A stretch of 64,000 nucleotides of DNA from CAYJFG01 sp051881695. GTDB lineage: Bacteria; Bacillota; Clostridia; Oscillospirales; Acutalibacteraceae. The stretch's first letter is position 1, and every line of letters begins with the position of its first letter. The DNA lies in assembly GCA_051881695.1 (NCBI GenBank), contig JBJEQJ010000008.1, forward strand, positions 1 through 64,000. The letters are read 5' to 3'. The position numbers and the translations under genes are program-made. The notes under the pieces were generated by a model. The model worked only from the letters and a program-made list of their open reading frames with translations. It made no database searches and was not told the DNA's origin. Positions 53,625 to 63,645 of this stretch are shown here, piece by piece.

Positions 53625-56393
53625 TTATTTTAAAACAGATGCGCAACGCTCACAAATTGTTGGGTGTTCGCTGTTTTTTCCTACTGTTTCGCTGTAAGAC
53701 CAGCAGCGCTCGCATTTTTCGCCGGGCGCTTTTTCTACCGTTACTTCAAGCTCGCCGCTTTCTTTGCTTGCAAGCTCTACGGCAGAAACAATAAATGCAG
53801 TTTGAAGCTCATCCTTAACAGAGCTTATAAAGTCAAACTCATCCTTGCTTGCAATAAGCGTGATTTTACACTCCAGAGATGACTTAACAATCTTTTCTTT
53901 AACAGACAATTCAATGGATTTTTTAACAGTATCTCTCAATTGATGAATTTTATCCCATTTATCCATAAAACCGTCTTCAAGCTGAAGATTTACAAGCTTT
54001 GGCATTTCGTTAAAGAGGATTGACTGCGGGTCGCTGTCGCCGCAGTGAGGCATATATTTCCAAATTTCTTCAGAAGTATATGCAAGTATAGGCGCTATCA
54101 TTCTGGTCATTGAATCCAAAATGATATAAATTGCAGTCTGAGCTGCTCTTCTGCTAAGGCTGTCGGTACCCTCTGTATACAATCTGTCCTTTAATACGTC
54201 CAGATAGAAGTTTGACATATCAACAACACAGAAGTTATGAATGCTGTGGTAAACCTGATGGAATTCAAACGCCTCGTAAGCCGCCGTAACCTTTTTGTTA
54301 AGCTCGTCAAGCTTTGCAATCGCCCACTTGTCAATAGGATAAAGCTCATCAAGCGAAACAGCATTTTTGTCGGGATCAAAGTCATTTAAATTGCCCAGAA
54401 TATATCTTGCTGTATTTCTTATTTTTCTGTATGATTCGGAAAGCTGTTTTAAAATATCCTTTGAAATTCTGATATCGGCGTGATAATCGGAGGAAGCAAC
54501 CCAAAGCCTTAAAACGTCTGCGCCGTACTCGTTTACAACATCCTGCGGGTCTATGCCGTTGCCAAGCGACTTCGACATTTTTCTGCCCTCTCCGTCTACA
54601 ACCCAGCCGTGAGTAAGCACAGCCTTATACGGAGCCTTGCCGGTAGTTGCAACCGATGTAAGCAGCGAGGACTGGAACCAGCCTCTGTACTGGTCTGCAC
54701 CCTCAAGATATAAATCGGCAGGCCATTTAAGGTACGGTCTTTCCTTTAATACTGCGGCGTGAGTAGAGCCGGAGTCAAACCATACGTCCATTATGTCCTT
54801 TTCTTTGTCAAAGCTTTCTGCTCCGCACTTCTTACATTTTGTGCCCTTGGGCAGAATTTCGCTTGCGTCCTTTATATACCATGCGTCGCTGCCCTCCCTG
54901 CGGAACAGCTCTGCAACCGCCATCATAGCATCCTTGTCAATGTGCGGCTCGCCGCATTCCTTGCAGAAGAAGATAGGAATAGGCACACCCCATTTACGCT
55001 GACGGGAAATACACCAGTCCTTGCGCTCTCTTACCATTGAGGTAATTCTGTCCTGACCCCAGCCGGGTATCCACTGAACATCCTTAATTGCCTCTACTGC
55101 TTCTTCCTTAAAGTCCTCAACAGAGCAGAACCACTGGTCTGTTGCTCTGAACAGCACCGGCTTTTTACATCTCCAGCAATGCGGATACTGGTGGATTATC
55201 TTTTTAAGCGCAAACAGCGCGCCTGTTTCTTCAAGATAGAGGGCGATTGGTTTATTTGCCTGCTCTGTGGTAAGTCCGGCAAAACGACCGGCTTCTTCTG
55301 TGAGCTTTCCGTCGGCGTCAACAGGAACTATCATCGGAATTTCCTTGTAATTGCGGCAAACCTCATAGTCCTCAACGCCGTGTCCGGGAGCTGTGTGTAC
55401 GCAGCCTGTACCGCTTTCAAGCGTAACGTGATTTCCGACAATTACAAGTGACTCTCTGTCTAAGAATGGGTGTTGAGTTTTCATATATTCGAGCTCTGCG
55501 CCCTTTATAGTACCTACAACCTCATAATCGGTAATTTCCGCAGCTTCCATTGCACCCTTGTACAATTCCTCAGCCATAACATAATATTCATCATTTGCCT
55601 TAACTACGGCATAATTAAACTGAGGTCCGACGCAGATTGCAACATTCGCCGGGAGAGTCCACGTTGTTGTGGTCCAAATTACAAAATACACCTTTTTCGG
55701 GTCTATACCCATTGCCGCAAATTTGCCTAAATCATCTGTAACATTGAATTTAACATATATTGAATGGCACGGGTCCTCGGAATATTCTATTTCTGCCTCT
55801 GCAAGCGCAGTTTTACAGTCCGGACACCAATAAACAGGCTTTAAGCCCTTGTAAATGTAGCCCTTACAAGCCATTTGAGCAAATACTTCAATTTGCTTTG
55901 CTTCAAATTCCTTTAAAAGCGTAACGTACGGGTTATCCCATTCGCCGATTACACCTAAGCGCTTAAACTGCGTTCTTTGGTCGTCTAAATATCCTAACGT
56001 GAACTCGCGACAGATTTTTCTGAGCTCTACAACGTCAATTGTTGATGAGTTATCAACGCCTGCCTTTGCTCTTGCTTTAAGCTCTGTCGGCAGACCGTGA
56101 GTGTCCCAGCCGGGAACATACGGCGCTTTAAAGCCGGACATATTTTTATAGCGCACGATAAAGTCCTTTAAAACCTTATTAAGCGCTGTGCCTAAATGTA
56201 TATTTCCGTTAGCGTACGGAGGTCCGTCGTGCAGAACGTAAAGCGGCTTGCCCTCGTTCTTCTCCATAAGCTTATCGTATATTTTGTTTTCCTCCCATGC
56301 TGCAAGCGTTACAGGCTCACTCTTCGGAAGTCCTGCACGCATTGGAAATTCTGTTTTGGGAAGATTAAGTGTTGCGTTATAATCCTGTGACAA
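53625..56393 (-). CDS. ileS: Isoleucyl-tRNA synthetase
   Basis: 922 residues. HIGH motif PYANGNIHLG (~59-68), KMSKS in GRKMSKSLGNGI, an editing domain (TTTWTLPANVA), and the C-terminal zinc-binding CERCWSYSETVG ... CERCASVL. It charges tRNA-Ile and edits valine. The start is TTG at 56393. No T-box sequence was found in the upstream region. Confidence 0.97.
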   Translation of the reverse strand: MSQDYNATLNLPKTEFPMRAGLPKSEPVTLAAWEENKIYDKLMEKNEGKPLYVLHDGPPYANGNIHLGTALNKVLKDFIVRYKNMSGFKAPYVPGWDTHGLPTELKARAKAGVDNSSTIDVVELRKICREFTLGYLDDQRTQFKRLGVIGEWDNPYVTLLKEFEAKQIEVFAQMACKGYIYKGLKPVYWCPDCKTALAEAEIEYSEDPCHSIYVKFNVTDDLGKFAAMGIDPKKVYFVIWTTTTWTLPANVAICVGPQFNYAVVKANDEYYVMAEELYKGAMEAAEITDYEVVGTIKGAELEYMKTQHPFLDRESLVIVGNHVTLESGTGCVHTAPGHGVEDYEVCRNYKEIPMIVPVDADGKLTEEAGRFAGLTTEQANKPIALYLEETGALFALKKIIHQYPHCWRCKKPVLFRATDQWFCSVEDFKEEAVEAIKDVQWIPGWGQDRITSMVRERKDWCISRQRKWGVPIPIFFCKECGEPHIDKDAMMAVAELFRREGSDAWYIKDASEILPKGTKCKKCGAESFDKEKDIMDVWFDSGSTHAAVLKERPYLKWPADLYLEGADQYRGWFQSSLLTSVATTGKAPYKAVLTHGWVVDGEGRKMSKSLGNGIDPQDVVNEYGADVLRLWVASSDYHADIRISKDILKQLSESYRKIRNTARYILGNLNDFDPDKNAVSLDELYPIDKWAIAKLDELNKKVTAAYEAFEFHQVYHSIHNFCVVDMSNFYLDVLKDRLYTEGTDSLSRRAAQTAIYIILDSMTRMIAPILAYTSEEIWKYMPHCGDSDPQSILFNEMPKLVNLQLEDGFMDKWDKIHQLRDTVKKSIELSVKEKIVKSSLECKITLIASKDEFDFISSVKDELQTAFIVSAVELASKESGELEVTVEKAPGEKCERCWSYSETVGKNSEHPTICERCASVLK

Positions 56394-56586
56394 TTTATGC
56401 TCTCTCCTCTGTTATCCTTATACTAATATCTGATTAAGCAACGGACAGGCTTTTCAGGCATAATTTGTGCAAAATATGCCGATAAGCTGTATGCAGATTA
56501 ATTACAGATTAGTATTATATCAATCGGGATACCAACTCCGTATGTTAAAACGAAATTGGTATCCAAAAAAATTATTAATTTTTCAT

Positions 56587-57270
56587 TTATTTATCTGTTA
56601 CGCTGTAGTTTTCACCGAACTTTAAATCCTGAAATTTTCCGTCCTTTTTCTCTTCTTTTTCTTCCTCGTCAGCTGCTGCGGAAATATCTACAACCTCTTC
56701 CTTCTCCTCCGCCTTTTCTACAACCTGCTCAACAGATTTCTCCAATACAGGCTGTGCTGCTGCAACGTCTGCGCTTACGGGGTACTGCTCGTCAAGCTTA
56801 GCTTTTGTTTTAGTAATCTCAGCCGCAGTAGGAAGATCCTCCAACATTCTGATATGGCTCTGGTATGTTTCCAAAAGCTGCTCTCTTAAAACTACGGCGT
56901 CTGCCTGAAGCTTTAAGTAGTTGTTCTTTTGGTTTACTATTGAAGCGTTTGCATTGATGATAATATCCTGAGCCTTGCGCTTTGCATCGTTTAAAATTTC
57001 CTCAGCTTTTTTGTTTGCTTCCTTTACGGTGGAATCCATTACCTTTTGAGCGTTCAAAAGTGCTCCTCTAACGTTTTCCTCGTCCTTGCGGTATTCCTCA
57101 ATTCTCTTTGCAAGAATGTCAAGCTTTTTAACAAGCTCAATTTTATCTCTTCTGTTTTGCTCCAGCGTTGAAGCAACCTCATCAATAAATGCTTCAACAT
57201 CTTCAGGACGGTATCCGCCTAAATTAGCCTTTCTGAATGTTATGTTTTTTACTTCGTCAATGGTAAGCAT
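56587..57270 (-). CDS. divIVA: DivIVA domain protein
   Basis: 227 residues. The N-terminal lipid-binding segment is MLTIDEVKNITFRKANLGGYRPEDVEAFIDEV, followed by a coiled coil (~35-165) and a glutamate-rich tail. It marks negatively curved membrane and organises division and sporulation. It lies 14 bp downstream of ylmH in the division cluster. Confidence 0.93.
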   Translation of the reverse strand: MLTIDEVKNITFRKANLGGYRPEDVEAFIDEVASTLEQNRRDKIELVKKLDILAKRIEEYRKDEENVRGALLNAQKVMDSTVKEANKKAEEILNDAKRKAQDIIINANASIVNQKNNYLKLQADAVVLREQLLETYQSHIRMLEDLPTAAEITKTKAKLDEQYPVSADVAAAQPVLEKSVEQVVEKAEEKEEVVDISAAADEEEKEEKKDGKFQDLKFGENYSVTDK

Positions 57271-57284
57271 AGTAAAAATCGCTC

Positions 57285-58049
57285 CTATCTGTAATGTTTA
57301 ATAATCAACTTGATTTTTCCTTTTTTAGAATATCCTGTACTTTCGCCTATTATATATTTACCCTTGCCTCGCACAGAGAGCGTATCGCTTTCTTTAACAT
57401 TGAAGCTCACACTGTCCTTTACAAGGTGATTTACATATACCAGACCTGCCTTTATAAGACCTGCGCTTTTGTCGCGGCTTTCGCCTGTTACTGCGCTTAC
57501 TATATTGTCAAGCCTTAAGGACGATACCGTATACAGTCTTTCCTGCGGCACAGGCACAGGCGGCAGATTGCTTAAATCTGCATTGGAAGTTCTAACACCT
57601 ACCGAACCTATTTTTGTAATCTGGCTGAAAATGTAATTTGCCATATCCCGCTTAACAAATACGACAGCTCTGCCGCTTTGAGTCAGTATATCGCCTATTA
57701 CATCTCTTTTTATTCCTGTTGCCATAACAGCGCCCAGAAAATCCCTGTGAGATAAATTATACTCCTGCTTATAGGCAAACTCAATACCCGAAAGCGGAAA
57801 TAAGCTTAAATCTCCCATAAAGCCCTCAGGAAAAATGCCCAAAAGCTTTCTTTCGGCACTCTCAAAGCCGCCGTAGAATAAATATTCTTCATATTTACAC
57901 TGCCTTAATATTCCCCTTGCCTGCGCCTGCTGTTCCTGTGAAAGGAAAGCGGTAAACACCGGGGTGTTTCTGCGTTTGCAGAGATTTACGGCATCTTCAA
58001 TTTTAGCAAAAAGCAACGAATAGTCATATTTGCTTTGATTGCTGCTCAT
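57285..58049 (-). CDS. ylmH: YlmH, S4-domain RNA-binding protein
   Basis: 254 residues. An N-terminal region (EEYLFYGGFESAERKLLGIFPE) is followed by a C-terminal S4 domain (LRLDNIVSAVTGESRDKSAGLIKAGLVYVNHLVK). YlmH binds stalled 50S-peptidyl-tRNA in other Firmicutes. It is 3 bp from sepF and 14 bp from divIVA, the standard ylm order. Confidence 0.92.
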   Translation of the reverse strand: MSSNQSKYDYSLLFAKIEDAVNLCKRRNTPVFTAFLSQEQQAQARGILRQCKYEEYLFYGGFESAERKLLGIFPEGFMGDLSLFPLSGIEFAYKQEYNLSHRDFLGAVMATGIKRDVIGDILTQSGRAVVFVKRDMANYIFSQITKIGSVGVRTSNADLSNLPPVPVPQERLYTVSSLRLDNIVSAVTGESRDKSAGLIKAGLVYVNHLVKDSVSFNVKESDTLSVRGKGKYIIGESTGYSKKGKIKLIIKHYR

Positions 58050-58052
58050 TAT

Positions 58053-58559
58053 TTAAAAGTACACGCCGTTGTTTTCAAGCTCATCCAAAAGGTCGTCACC
58101 TGTCAAATCAACATTATTAGGTATAATAATATATGTACTTGTTGCTATTCTTTTTACTTTTCCGTTGTTTGCGTATGCACATCCGCTTAAAAAGTCGAGA
58201 ATTCGTCTTGAAACATCTCTGTTTGTGTTTTCAAGATTTAAAACTACAGTATGCATCTTAATAAGCTCGTCGGCAATAGGAGTTGTTTCATCGCCGAAGG
58301 ACTCGGGCTTAAAAAGAACAACCTGAAGCTTTGCCGTTGCACTTATGTTAACAACCTTATTTGCTGAGTTTCTCTGGTACTCTCTCTCTCTTTCTCTCTC
58401 CCTGTCACGCTGGTGCGAGTAATCGGGTGCGGCGGCAGAGGTGCTTTTGTAATCATCAAAGCTTTCCTCTTCCTCATATTCGTACTCGTCCTCGTACTCC
58501 TCGTACTCATCATCAGGAGCGTCCCACATACGTTTAAACTTATCTACAAAACCTGCCAT
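58053..58559 (-). CDS. sepF: Cell division protein SepF
   Basis: 168 residues. A short amphipathic start, an acidic low-complexity region (~14-55), a region of alternating RE repeats, then the SepF domain (~70-160, VNISATAKLQVVLFKPESFGDE ... NRDVSRRILDFLSGCAYA). It links FtsZ to the membrane. Second gene of ylmE-sepF-ylmH. Confidence 0.94.
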   Translation of the reverse strand: MAGFVDKFKRMWDAPDDEYEEYEDEYEYEEEESFDDYKSTSAAAPDYSHQRDREREREREYQRNSANKVVNISATAKLQVVLFKPESFGDETTPIADELIKMHTVVLNLENTNRDVSRRILDFLSGCAYANNGKVKRIATSTYIIIPNNVDLTGDDLLDELENNGVYF

Positions 58560-58576
58560 AGCTATACCTCCAATTA

Positions 58577-59311
58577 TCAGCTATAAATTCTTTCGCCGAA
58601 AAGGGATGAGCCTACTCTTACCATATTGGCTCCCTCAAGAATAGCCTCATAATAATCCGACGACATACCCATAGATAAAAAGTCCATATTTATATTATCT
58701 ATTTTTTTGTCCCTAATGTCAATAAACAGTTTGTACATTAAAGAAAAATATTTGCGAATTTCACTTTTATTTTCGCAAATAGGCGGAATTGCCATTAATC
58801 CCCTTACATTTACAGACTGTATATTTCCAATTTGGAACAATAATTCCTCAAGCTGTTCCGGCATTACTCCGGATTTATTCTCTTCCCTGCCTATATTTAC
58901 CTCAATGAGAATATCGGTAGCAATACCCTGCTTTATTGATTGCTTGGAAATTTCATTTGCAAGCTTTATGCTGTCTACCGATTGAATCATATCAACCTTA
59001 CCGACAATCTGGCGTACCTTGTTGCTTTGCAGATGACCTATAAACTGAAGGGAGGCTTTTTCAAGGTTGTAGTCGTCATATTTTGAAAGAAGCTCCTGCA
59101 CCTTGTTTTCGCCAATGTATTTAAGCCCCAGTGAAATTGCGTAATTAATCGTCTGCACATCTACTGTTTTTGTCGCCGCCAGAAAGGTTATATCCTCTCT
59201 TTTCCTGTTACATTCAAGCGCCGCTTTTGAAATATTTTCTTCTATTTTTTTAAAATTGTATTCTACATCTTTTAGCTTTTGCAAATCAGGATTTGACAAT
59301 TTTTCCGTCAT
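58577..59311 (-). CDS. yggS: YggS/YlmE pyridoxal-phosphate homeostasis protein
   Basis: 244 residues. Lysine K48 in FLAATKTV is the PLP-binding site; FIGHLQSNKVRQIVGKVDMIQSVDS and GLMAIPP are conserved. The start ATG at 59311 lies in the end of the HlyD-like gene (26 bp overlap). It keeps free PLP in balance; it is a pseudo-enzyme. Confidence 0.93.
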   Translation of the reverse strand: MTEKLSNPDLQKLKDVEYNFKKIEENISKAALECNRKREDITFLAATKTVDVQTINYAISLGLKYIGENKVQELLSKYDDYNLEKASLQFIGHLQSNKVRQIVGKVDMIQSVDSIKLANEISKQSIKQGIATDILIEVNIGREENKSGVMPEQLEELLFQIGNIQSVNVRGLMAIPPICENKSEIRKYFSLMYKLFIDIRDKKIDNINMDFLSMGMSSDYYEAILEGANMVRVGSSLFGERIYS

Positions 59312-60596
59312 ATAAATCGCTCCCCTTTACTACTACCTTATCATAAAGCTCTAAGGATTTGTCTGTAAATATAGTATCGTCATCGGGATATTGCTCGCAA
59401 ACGTATATATCGTCTTTCTGATATATTACAGACACCTGTTTAAACCTAAGCTCGTTACCCTTTAGAACATAAACTCCCTTTACTGTTTTGCTTTCTTTTT
59501 TCTGCGTGCCGTCGTCTGCCGTTACCGTTCTTGTCACGGTTTCTTCGTGAAGCGCCTGCTTGCTTATTACAAGACCCGTATATGTATTTATATCTATCTG
59601 CACCGTTTCATTTCTTATTAAAGCAAGTTCGGGGCTCATATAATTACATTCCAGCACCAATGCGGCGTCAGAGTCCTTAGTTCTCTGGTTTACTGCCGTT
59701 ATCCTTACCGGTATACTTTCAGAAGTAGCATACGGCATATAAAGAGAGACATCCTCGTATTCATTGTTTTTAAGCTCCAATGCCTGCTCAGGCTTTATTT
59801 TACAGGCAACATACCAGTTAAGCTCGCTTATAACCTTACCTATCACATTGCTGCCAATCTTTGCAGGCTCTCCGTTTAACTGCTCTTCAAGTCGGCTTAC
59901 TGTCATTTTATCTGCCTTTTTATAGTCATATGAGCCTTCGTAGCCGTCTGTACTGCTTATAAAATAGCCTGCCACCGGAGATTTAATAACCGCCACAGGC
60001 TCTGTGCTTTTTTTCTCAAGCTCAGCTTTCTGCGCCTTTAGCTTACTTATTTTTTCATTATAATTTACTACGTCGCCTGTTACAATAAGCCTTTCGTTTA
60101 TTAGATACAAAAGCTCATTGCGTTTATCCTCCAGCTTTAAAAGCTCTCCGTTCAACGTGCTCTTTTTTATGTCTGTTACCTTATTATTAAGCTGGCTGTT
60201 GATGGAATCTATTGACGACGCCATAGTGAACGCCGCCATATTAACCTTTTTAAAACGCTCAATTTCATCGTTGAGTTCATCAATCTGTTTGCTTAACTGA
60301 ACATCCTGTTCGGTTTTATATACCTTTGCAACTGTTCCGCCGACGGCTACCTTTCCACCGTTGTCAAATTCATATGCGACAACGCCGTCGCTGTCGTTTG
60401 TAATAAGTGTTTCGTTCCTTACAACAAAACCGTCGCTGTATATTGACTCAGCTATTGTCTGAATATTTGTAGTTTCTGTTTCTACCATAGAAAAATTAGA
60501 GTTTATAACGGTATACGCTATATAAACAACAACCATCGCCGCCAAAACTATAATTGCTATGCGCTTTACTAATTTTTTGTCCATATCTTTTTTCAC
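59286..60596 (-). CDS. HlyD-like periplasmic-adaptor-type membrane protein
   Basis: 436 residues from a GTG with AAAGGA upstream. One N-terminal membrane helix (~10-31), a coiled-coil pair (~100-200, QLSKQIDELNDEIERFKK), a lipoyl-like half-barrel (DGVVAYEFDNGGKVAVGGTVAKVYK; PVAVIKSPVAGYFISSTDG) and a beta-barrel region to the end. This is the HlyD/RND-adaptor layout, here without transporter genes. It lies at the head of the division cluster, with unknown role. Confidence 0.75.
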   Translation of the reverse strand: MKKDMDKKLVKRIAIIVLAAMVVVYIAYTVINSNFSMVETETTNIQTIAESIYSDGFVVRNETLITNDSDGVVAYEFDNGGKVAVGGTVAKVYKTEQDVQLSKQIDELNDEIERFKKVNMAAFTMASSIDSINSQLNNKVTDIKKSTLNGELLKLEDKRNELLYLINERLIVTGDVVNYNEKISKLKAQKAELEKKSTEPVAVIKSPVAGYFISSTDGYEGSYDYKKADKMTVSRLEEQLNGEPAKIGSNVIGKVISELNWYVACKIKPEQALELKNNEYEDVSLYMPYATSESIPVRITAVNQRTKDSDAALVLECNYMSPELALIRNETVQIDINTYTGLVISKQALHEETVTRTVTADDGTQKKESKTVKGVYVLKGNELRFKQVSVIYQKDDIYVCEQYPDDDTIFTDKSLELYDKVVVKGSDLYDGKIVKS

Positions 60597-60617
60597 AAGT
60601 TCCTTTCCAAAGGCGTT

Positions 60618-61592
60618 TTACGGTAATACCCCGCTTTTCTCCGTTATCTTTACTGCTTGCTGTATTATATCCTCAAAGCTGTCTTTCGTATCTGTTTCTA
60701 TCCAGTTTATCTTTTCATCTCTGTTAAACCACGTAAGCTGTCTTTTTGCGTAGCGTCTTGTTTCTCTTTTTAAGCTTTCCATAGCTTCTTCAAGTGAAAT
60801 TTCATTTTCAAAATACGGCCTTAATTCCTTGTAGCCAATCGCCATTTTTGCAGTTTGCCCACAGTATCCTGCAAGCACCGACTTTGCCTCTTCCAAAAGT
60901 CCCTGCTCTGCCATTTTGTCTACTCTGTCATTTATTTTTTTATATAAATTCTCTCTGTTTCGGCATTTAAGGCCGATTCTTATATCATTATACGGACTTT
61001 CGGCTTTTTTTGAGTTTTCAAGGTATTGCGTCATTGTAACGCCTGTTGTCCTATAAATCTCTATTGCTCTTATTACACGCTTTGCGTTTAAATTATCCGA
61101 AAGCCTTTCGGCGCTTTGCTTATCAAAGGTGCCAAGCTCCTTAAGCAGTGCGTCTATGCCGCTTTGCTCAAGCTTTCTGTAAAGCGATGCGCGAAGCTCC
61201 TCATCTGCCTTAGCCTGCGGCAAAATAACATTATTTAACAAGGTGCTTACATAAAGTCCCGTACCGCCTGCCAGAATCGGCATTTTGCCCCGACTGTATA
61301 TATCGCTGATAGTTTTCCCTGCCGCCTGCACATACAAGCCTACGCTGTAGCTTTCGGAAGGGTCTAAAAAATCCATCATATGGTGCGGTATACCCTGCAT
61401 TTCTTCCTTTTCCGGCTTTGCCGTTGCAATATGCATACCCTTATATATCTGCATTGAGTCAGCGCTTACAACCTCACCGCCGTATATTTTAGCCAGAGCT
61501 ACCGCAAGTGCGGTTTTGCCCGATGCGGTAGGACCCACAACGGCTATAACAGGTATTCTGTTTTGGGAATTATCTGCTTTATACTCTGCCAA
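60618..61592 (-). CDS. miaA: tRNA dimethylallyltransferase
   Basis: 324 residues from a TTG at 61592. P-loop GPTASGKTA (~20-28), SADSMQIYKGMHIATAKP, and GGTGLY. It adds the dimethylallyl group to A37 of tRNAs reading UNN codons. It overlaps the end of mutL by 14 bp, so it is translationally coupled. Confidence 0.95.
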   Translation of the reverse strand: MAEYKADNSQNRIPVIAVVGPTASGKTALAVALAKIYGGEVVSADSMQIYKGMHIATAKPEKEEMQGIPHHMMDFLDPSESYSVGLYVQAAGKTISDIYSRGKMPILAGGTGLYVSTLLNNVILPQAKADEELRASLYRKLEQSGIDALLKELGTFDKQSAERLSDNLNAKRVIRAIEIYRTTGVTMTQYLENSKKAESPYNDIRIGLKCRNRENLYKKINDRVDKMAEQGLLEEAKSVLAGYCGQTAKMAIGYKELRPYFENEISLEEAMESLKRETRRYAKRQLTWFNRDEKINWIETDTKDSFEDIIQQAVKITEKSGVLP

Positions 61593-63609
61593 ATTGTTTT
61601 TCCAGCTCTCTTTTTGTAATAATTATACTTGTGGGTCTGCCATGTGGGCAGTAACGCAGGTTTTCATCTTGTGCAAGCTTTAAGGCAATTTCCATAAGCT
61701 CCTGCGGCTTGCTTATATTTCCTGCTTTAATAGCGGCACGACACGCAACGGAGTGATACACCCAGTCCATATCCTCAGTATTTACATCCCTTTTATTTTC
61801 AAGAAGATGCCCGGCAATTTCGCAAACGGTCTGCTCAATATCCTTTTTTTCAAGGTATTGCGGTGCGCTTCTTACAAGCACGCTTCCGCCGCCAAAATCA
61901 TCAATTTCAAAGCCTGCCTGCGATAACACCGATAAATTCTGTATTACGGCGTCATATTCAAGCTTCGGCAAGGAAACAGTAACCGGAACAAGCAGATACT
62001 GTGCAAAGCCCTGTCCGTTATCTTTTTTAAGCTTTTCGTAAATTATTCTTTCATGAGCTGCGTGCTTATCTATAAGCACAAGCTCCTTTTCATTTTTCTC
62101 GATAATTATATATGTGTTGAACGCTTCGCCCACATATTTTAATGTGCTTTCTTTCTTTTGCTCCTTTATAAATTCATTACGCTCATTTTCATCGCCGGAC
62201 AGCGCTTTTTCCGGCGTGCCTTGTGCTTTATTCTGCGTACTGCTTTTTATTTCCGGCTCGTCCGGAATTTCAAAAATATCCTCCGGCTTTTTTTCCTCCG
62301 CCTTTGCTTCTATATTTTCTGCACTCTCAGGTTTATTATACGGCTTTGCTATTCCCTTATAAACATCAAACGGATTAAAGCTGTCGGACACACGCTGAGA
62401 GCTGAAAATATTTTTCGGCACCTCTACAATCGGCTCGTCTTCTTCTTTATTTGCCGCTTTGTCTGTTTTTTTGCTGTGCGTTTCCTCAACAAGCTGTTCA
62501 AAGGTTATACAGTGTTCACTTTTGGGTTTAGCGTCAAACGGAGTTTTTTCAAGCGAAAAGGGATTTGTATTTTTCGGCTTTAAAATCTCTTTTGAATTCA
62601 GCGAAACCTGTTTTACTCTGTCTTTTTCCATAAGCGCAGTTTTTACTGCGTGATATACTGCATCAAAAACAGGTCTTTCGTTAATAAAGCGCACCTCTAT
62701 TTTTGCAGGGTGAACATTTACGTCAACCGTATTTTCAGGCAGTGTAATATGCAAAACGCACGACGGATGCTTTGAAACCATAACGCTGCCCTTACACGCT
62801 TCCTCAAGAGCTGCCATTGCAGTTCTGCTTTTAACAAATCTGCCGTTTATAAAAAAGTTCTGCATATTTCTGTTGGGGCGGGCGTTTTGCGGCTTGCTTA
62901 TGTAGCCTTTAACAATTATACCGTTTAAGGAATAATCAACCGGCATAAGTCCGCTTGCAAACTCTCTGCCGTAAACGGAATATATTGCAGAAAGCAGGCT
63001 GCCGTCGCCCGTTGTTTTAAGCGTTTGCTTACCGTCCCTGATGAAGGTAAAGGCAACCTCCGGGTGTGAAAGCGATATTTTATCCATTACGTTTGAAACG
63101 GCGTTAGCCTCTGAAATATCTCGTTTTAAAAACTTCATTCGTGCGGGAATATTATAAAAAATATCCCTTACTATTATTGTTGAGCCGTTTGGGCAGCCTG
63201 CGTCCTCAAAAAGCCGCTGCTCACCGCCCGATATTTGATACCGTGTTCCTATATCTTCTTCCTTTGCACAGGTTAAAAGCTCAACGTGTGCAACAGCGCA
63301 GATTGAAGCGAGCGCCTCGCCGCGAAAGCCCAAGGTGGAAATAGCTTCAAGGTCATCCTTTTTTTGCACCTTGCTTGTTGCGTGGCGTAAAAATGCTTTA
63401 GGTACATCCTCTTTTAAAAAGCCTGCGCCGTTATCTGTTACACGCATATATTTAATTCCGCCGTTTTTAATCTCTACCGTAATTGCCGTTGCCCCGGCGT
63501 CTATGCTGTTTTCTAAAAGCTCCTTAATAACAGACGAGGGTCTTTCTACAACCTCACCTGCGGCGATAAGCTCCGATGTGTGCTTATCTAAAACATTTAT
63601 TCTGCCCAA
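61579..63609 (-). CDS. mutL: DNA mismatch repair protein MutL
   Basis: 676 residues from a TTG at 63609 with GGTGAG upstream. N-terminal GHKL ATPase (ELLENSIDAGA, DNGAGF, GFRGEAL), a long charged linker (~340-480), and a C-terminal endonuclease domain with DKHAAHERIIYE (a Q-to-K variant of DQHA) and CPHGRPT. It nicks DNA in mismatch repair and is directly behind mutS. Confidence 0.95.
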   Translation of the reverse strand: MGRINVLDKHTSELIAAGEVVERPSSVIKELLENSIDAGATAITVEIKNGGIKYMRVTDNGAGFLKEDVPKAFLRHATSKVQKKDDLEAISTLGFRGEALASICAVAHVELLTCAKEEDIGTRYQISGGEQRLFEDAGCPNGSTIIVRDIFYNIPARMKFLKRDISEANAVSNVMDKISLSHPEVAFTFIRDGKQTLKTTGDGSLLSAIYSVYGREFASGLMPVDYSLNGIIVKGYISKPQNARPNRNMQNFFINGRFVKSRTAMAALEEACKGSVMVSKHPSCVLHITLPENTVDVNVHPAKIEVRFINERPVFDAVYHAVKTALMEKDRVKQVSLNSKEILKPKNTNPFSLEKTPFDAKPKSEHCITFEQLVEETHSKKTDKAANKEEDEPIVEVPKNIFSSQRVSDSFNPFDVYKGIAKPYNKPESAENIEAKAEEKKPEDIFEIPDEPEIKSSTQNKAQGTPEKALSGDENERNEFIKEQKKESTLKYVGEAFNTYIIIEKNEKELVLIDKHAAHERIIYEKLKKDNGQGFAQYLLVPVTVSLPKLEYDAVIQNLSVLSQAGFEIDDFGGGSVLVRSAPQYLEKKDIEQTVCEIAGHLLENKRDVNTEDMDWVYHSVACRAAIKAGNISKPQELMEIALKLAQDENLRYCPHGRPTSIIITKRELEKQFGRV

Positions 63610-63645
63610 TTTTCTCACCACGCTTTATGTTGAATTCCATACCGC

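Noticed and set aside
56394..56586. T-box or other leader ahead of ileS
   Set aside because: No T-box consensus (AGGGTGGNACCGCG) on the - strand. Only weak inverted repeats ATACTAAT/ATTAGTAT (56420-56515) and GGATACCAA/TTGGTATCC (56527-56564) were seen.
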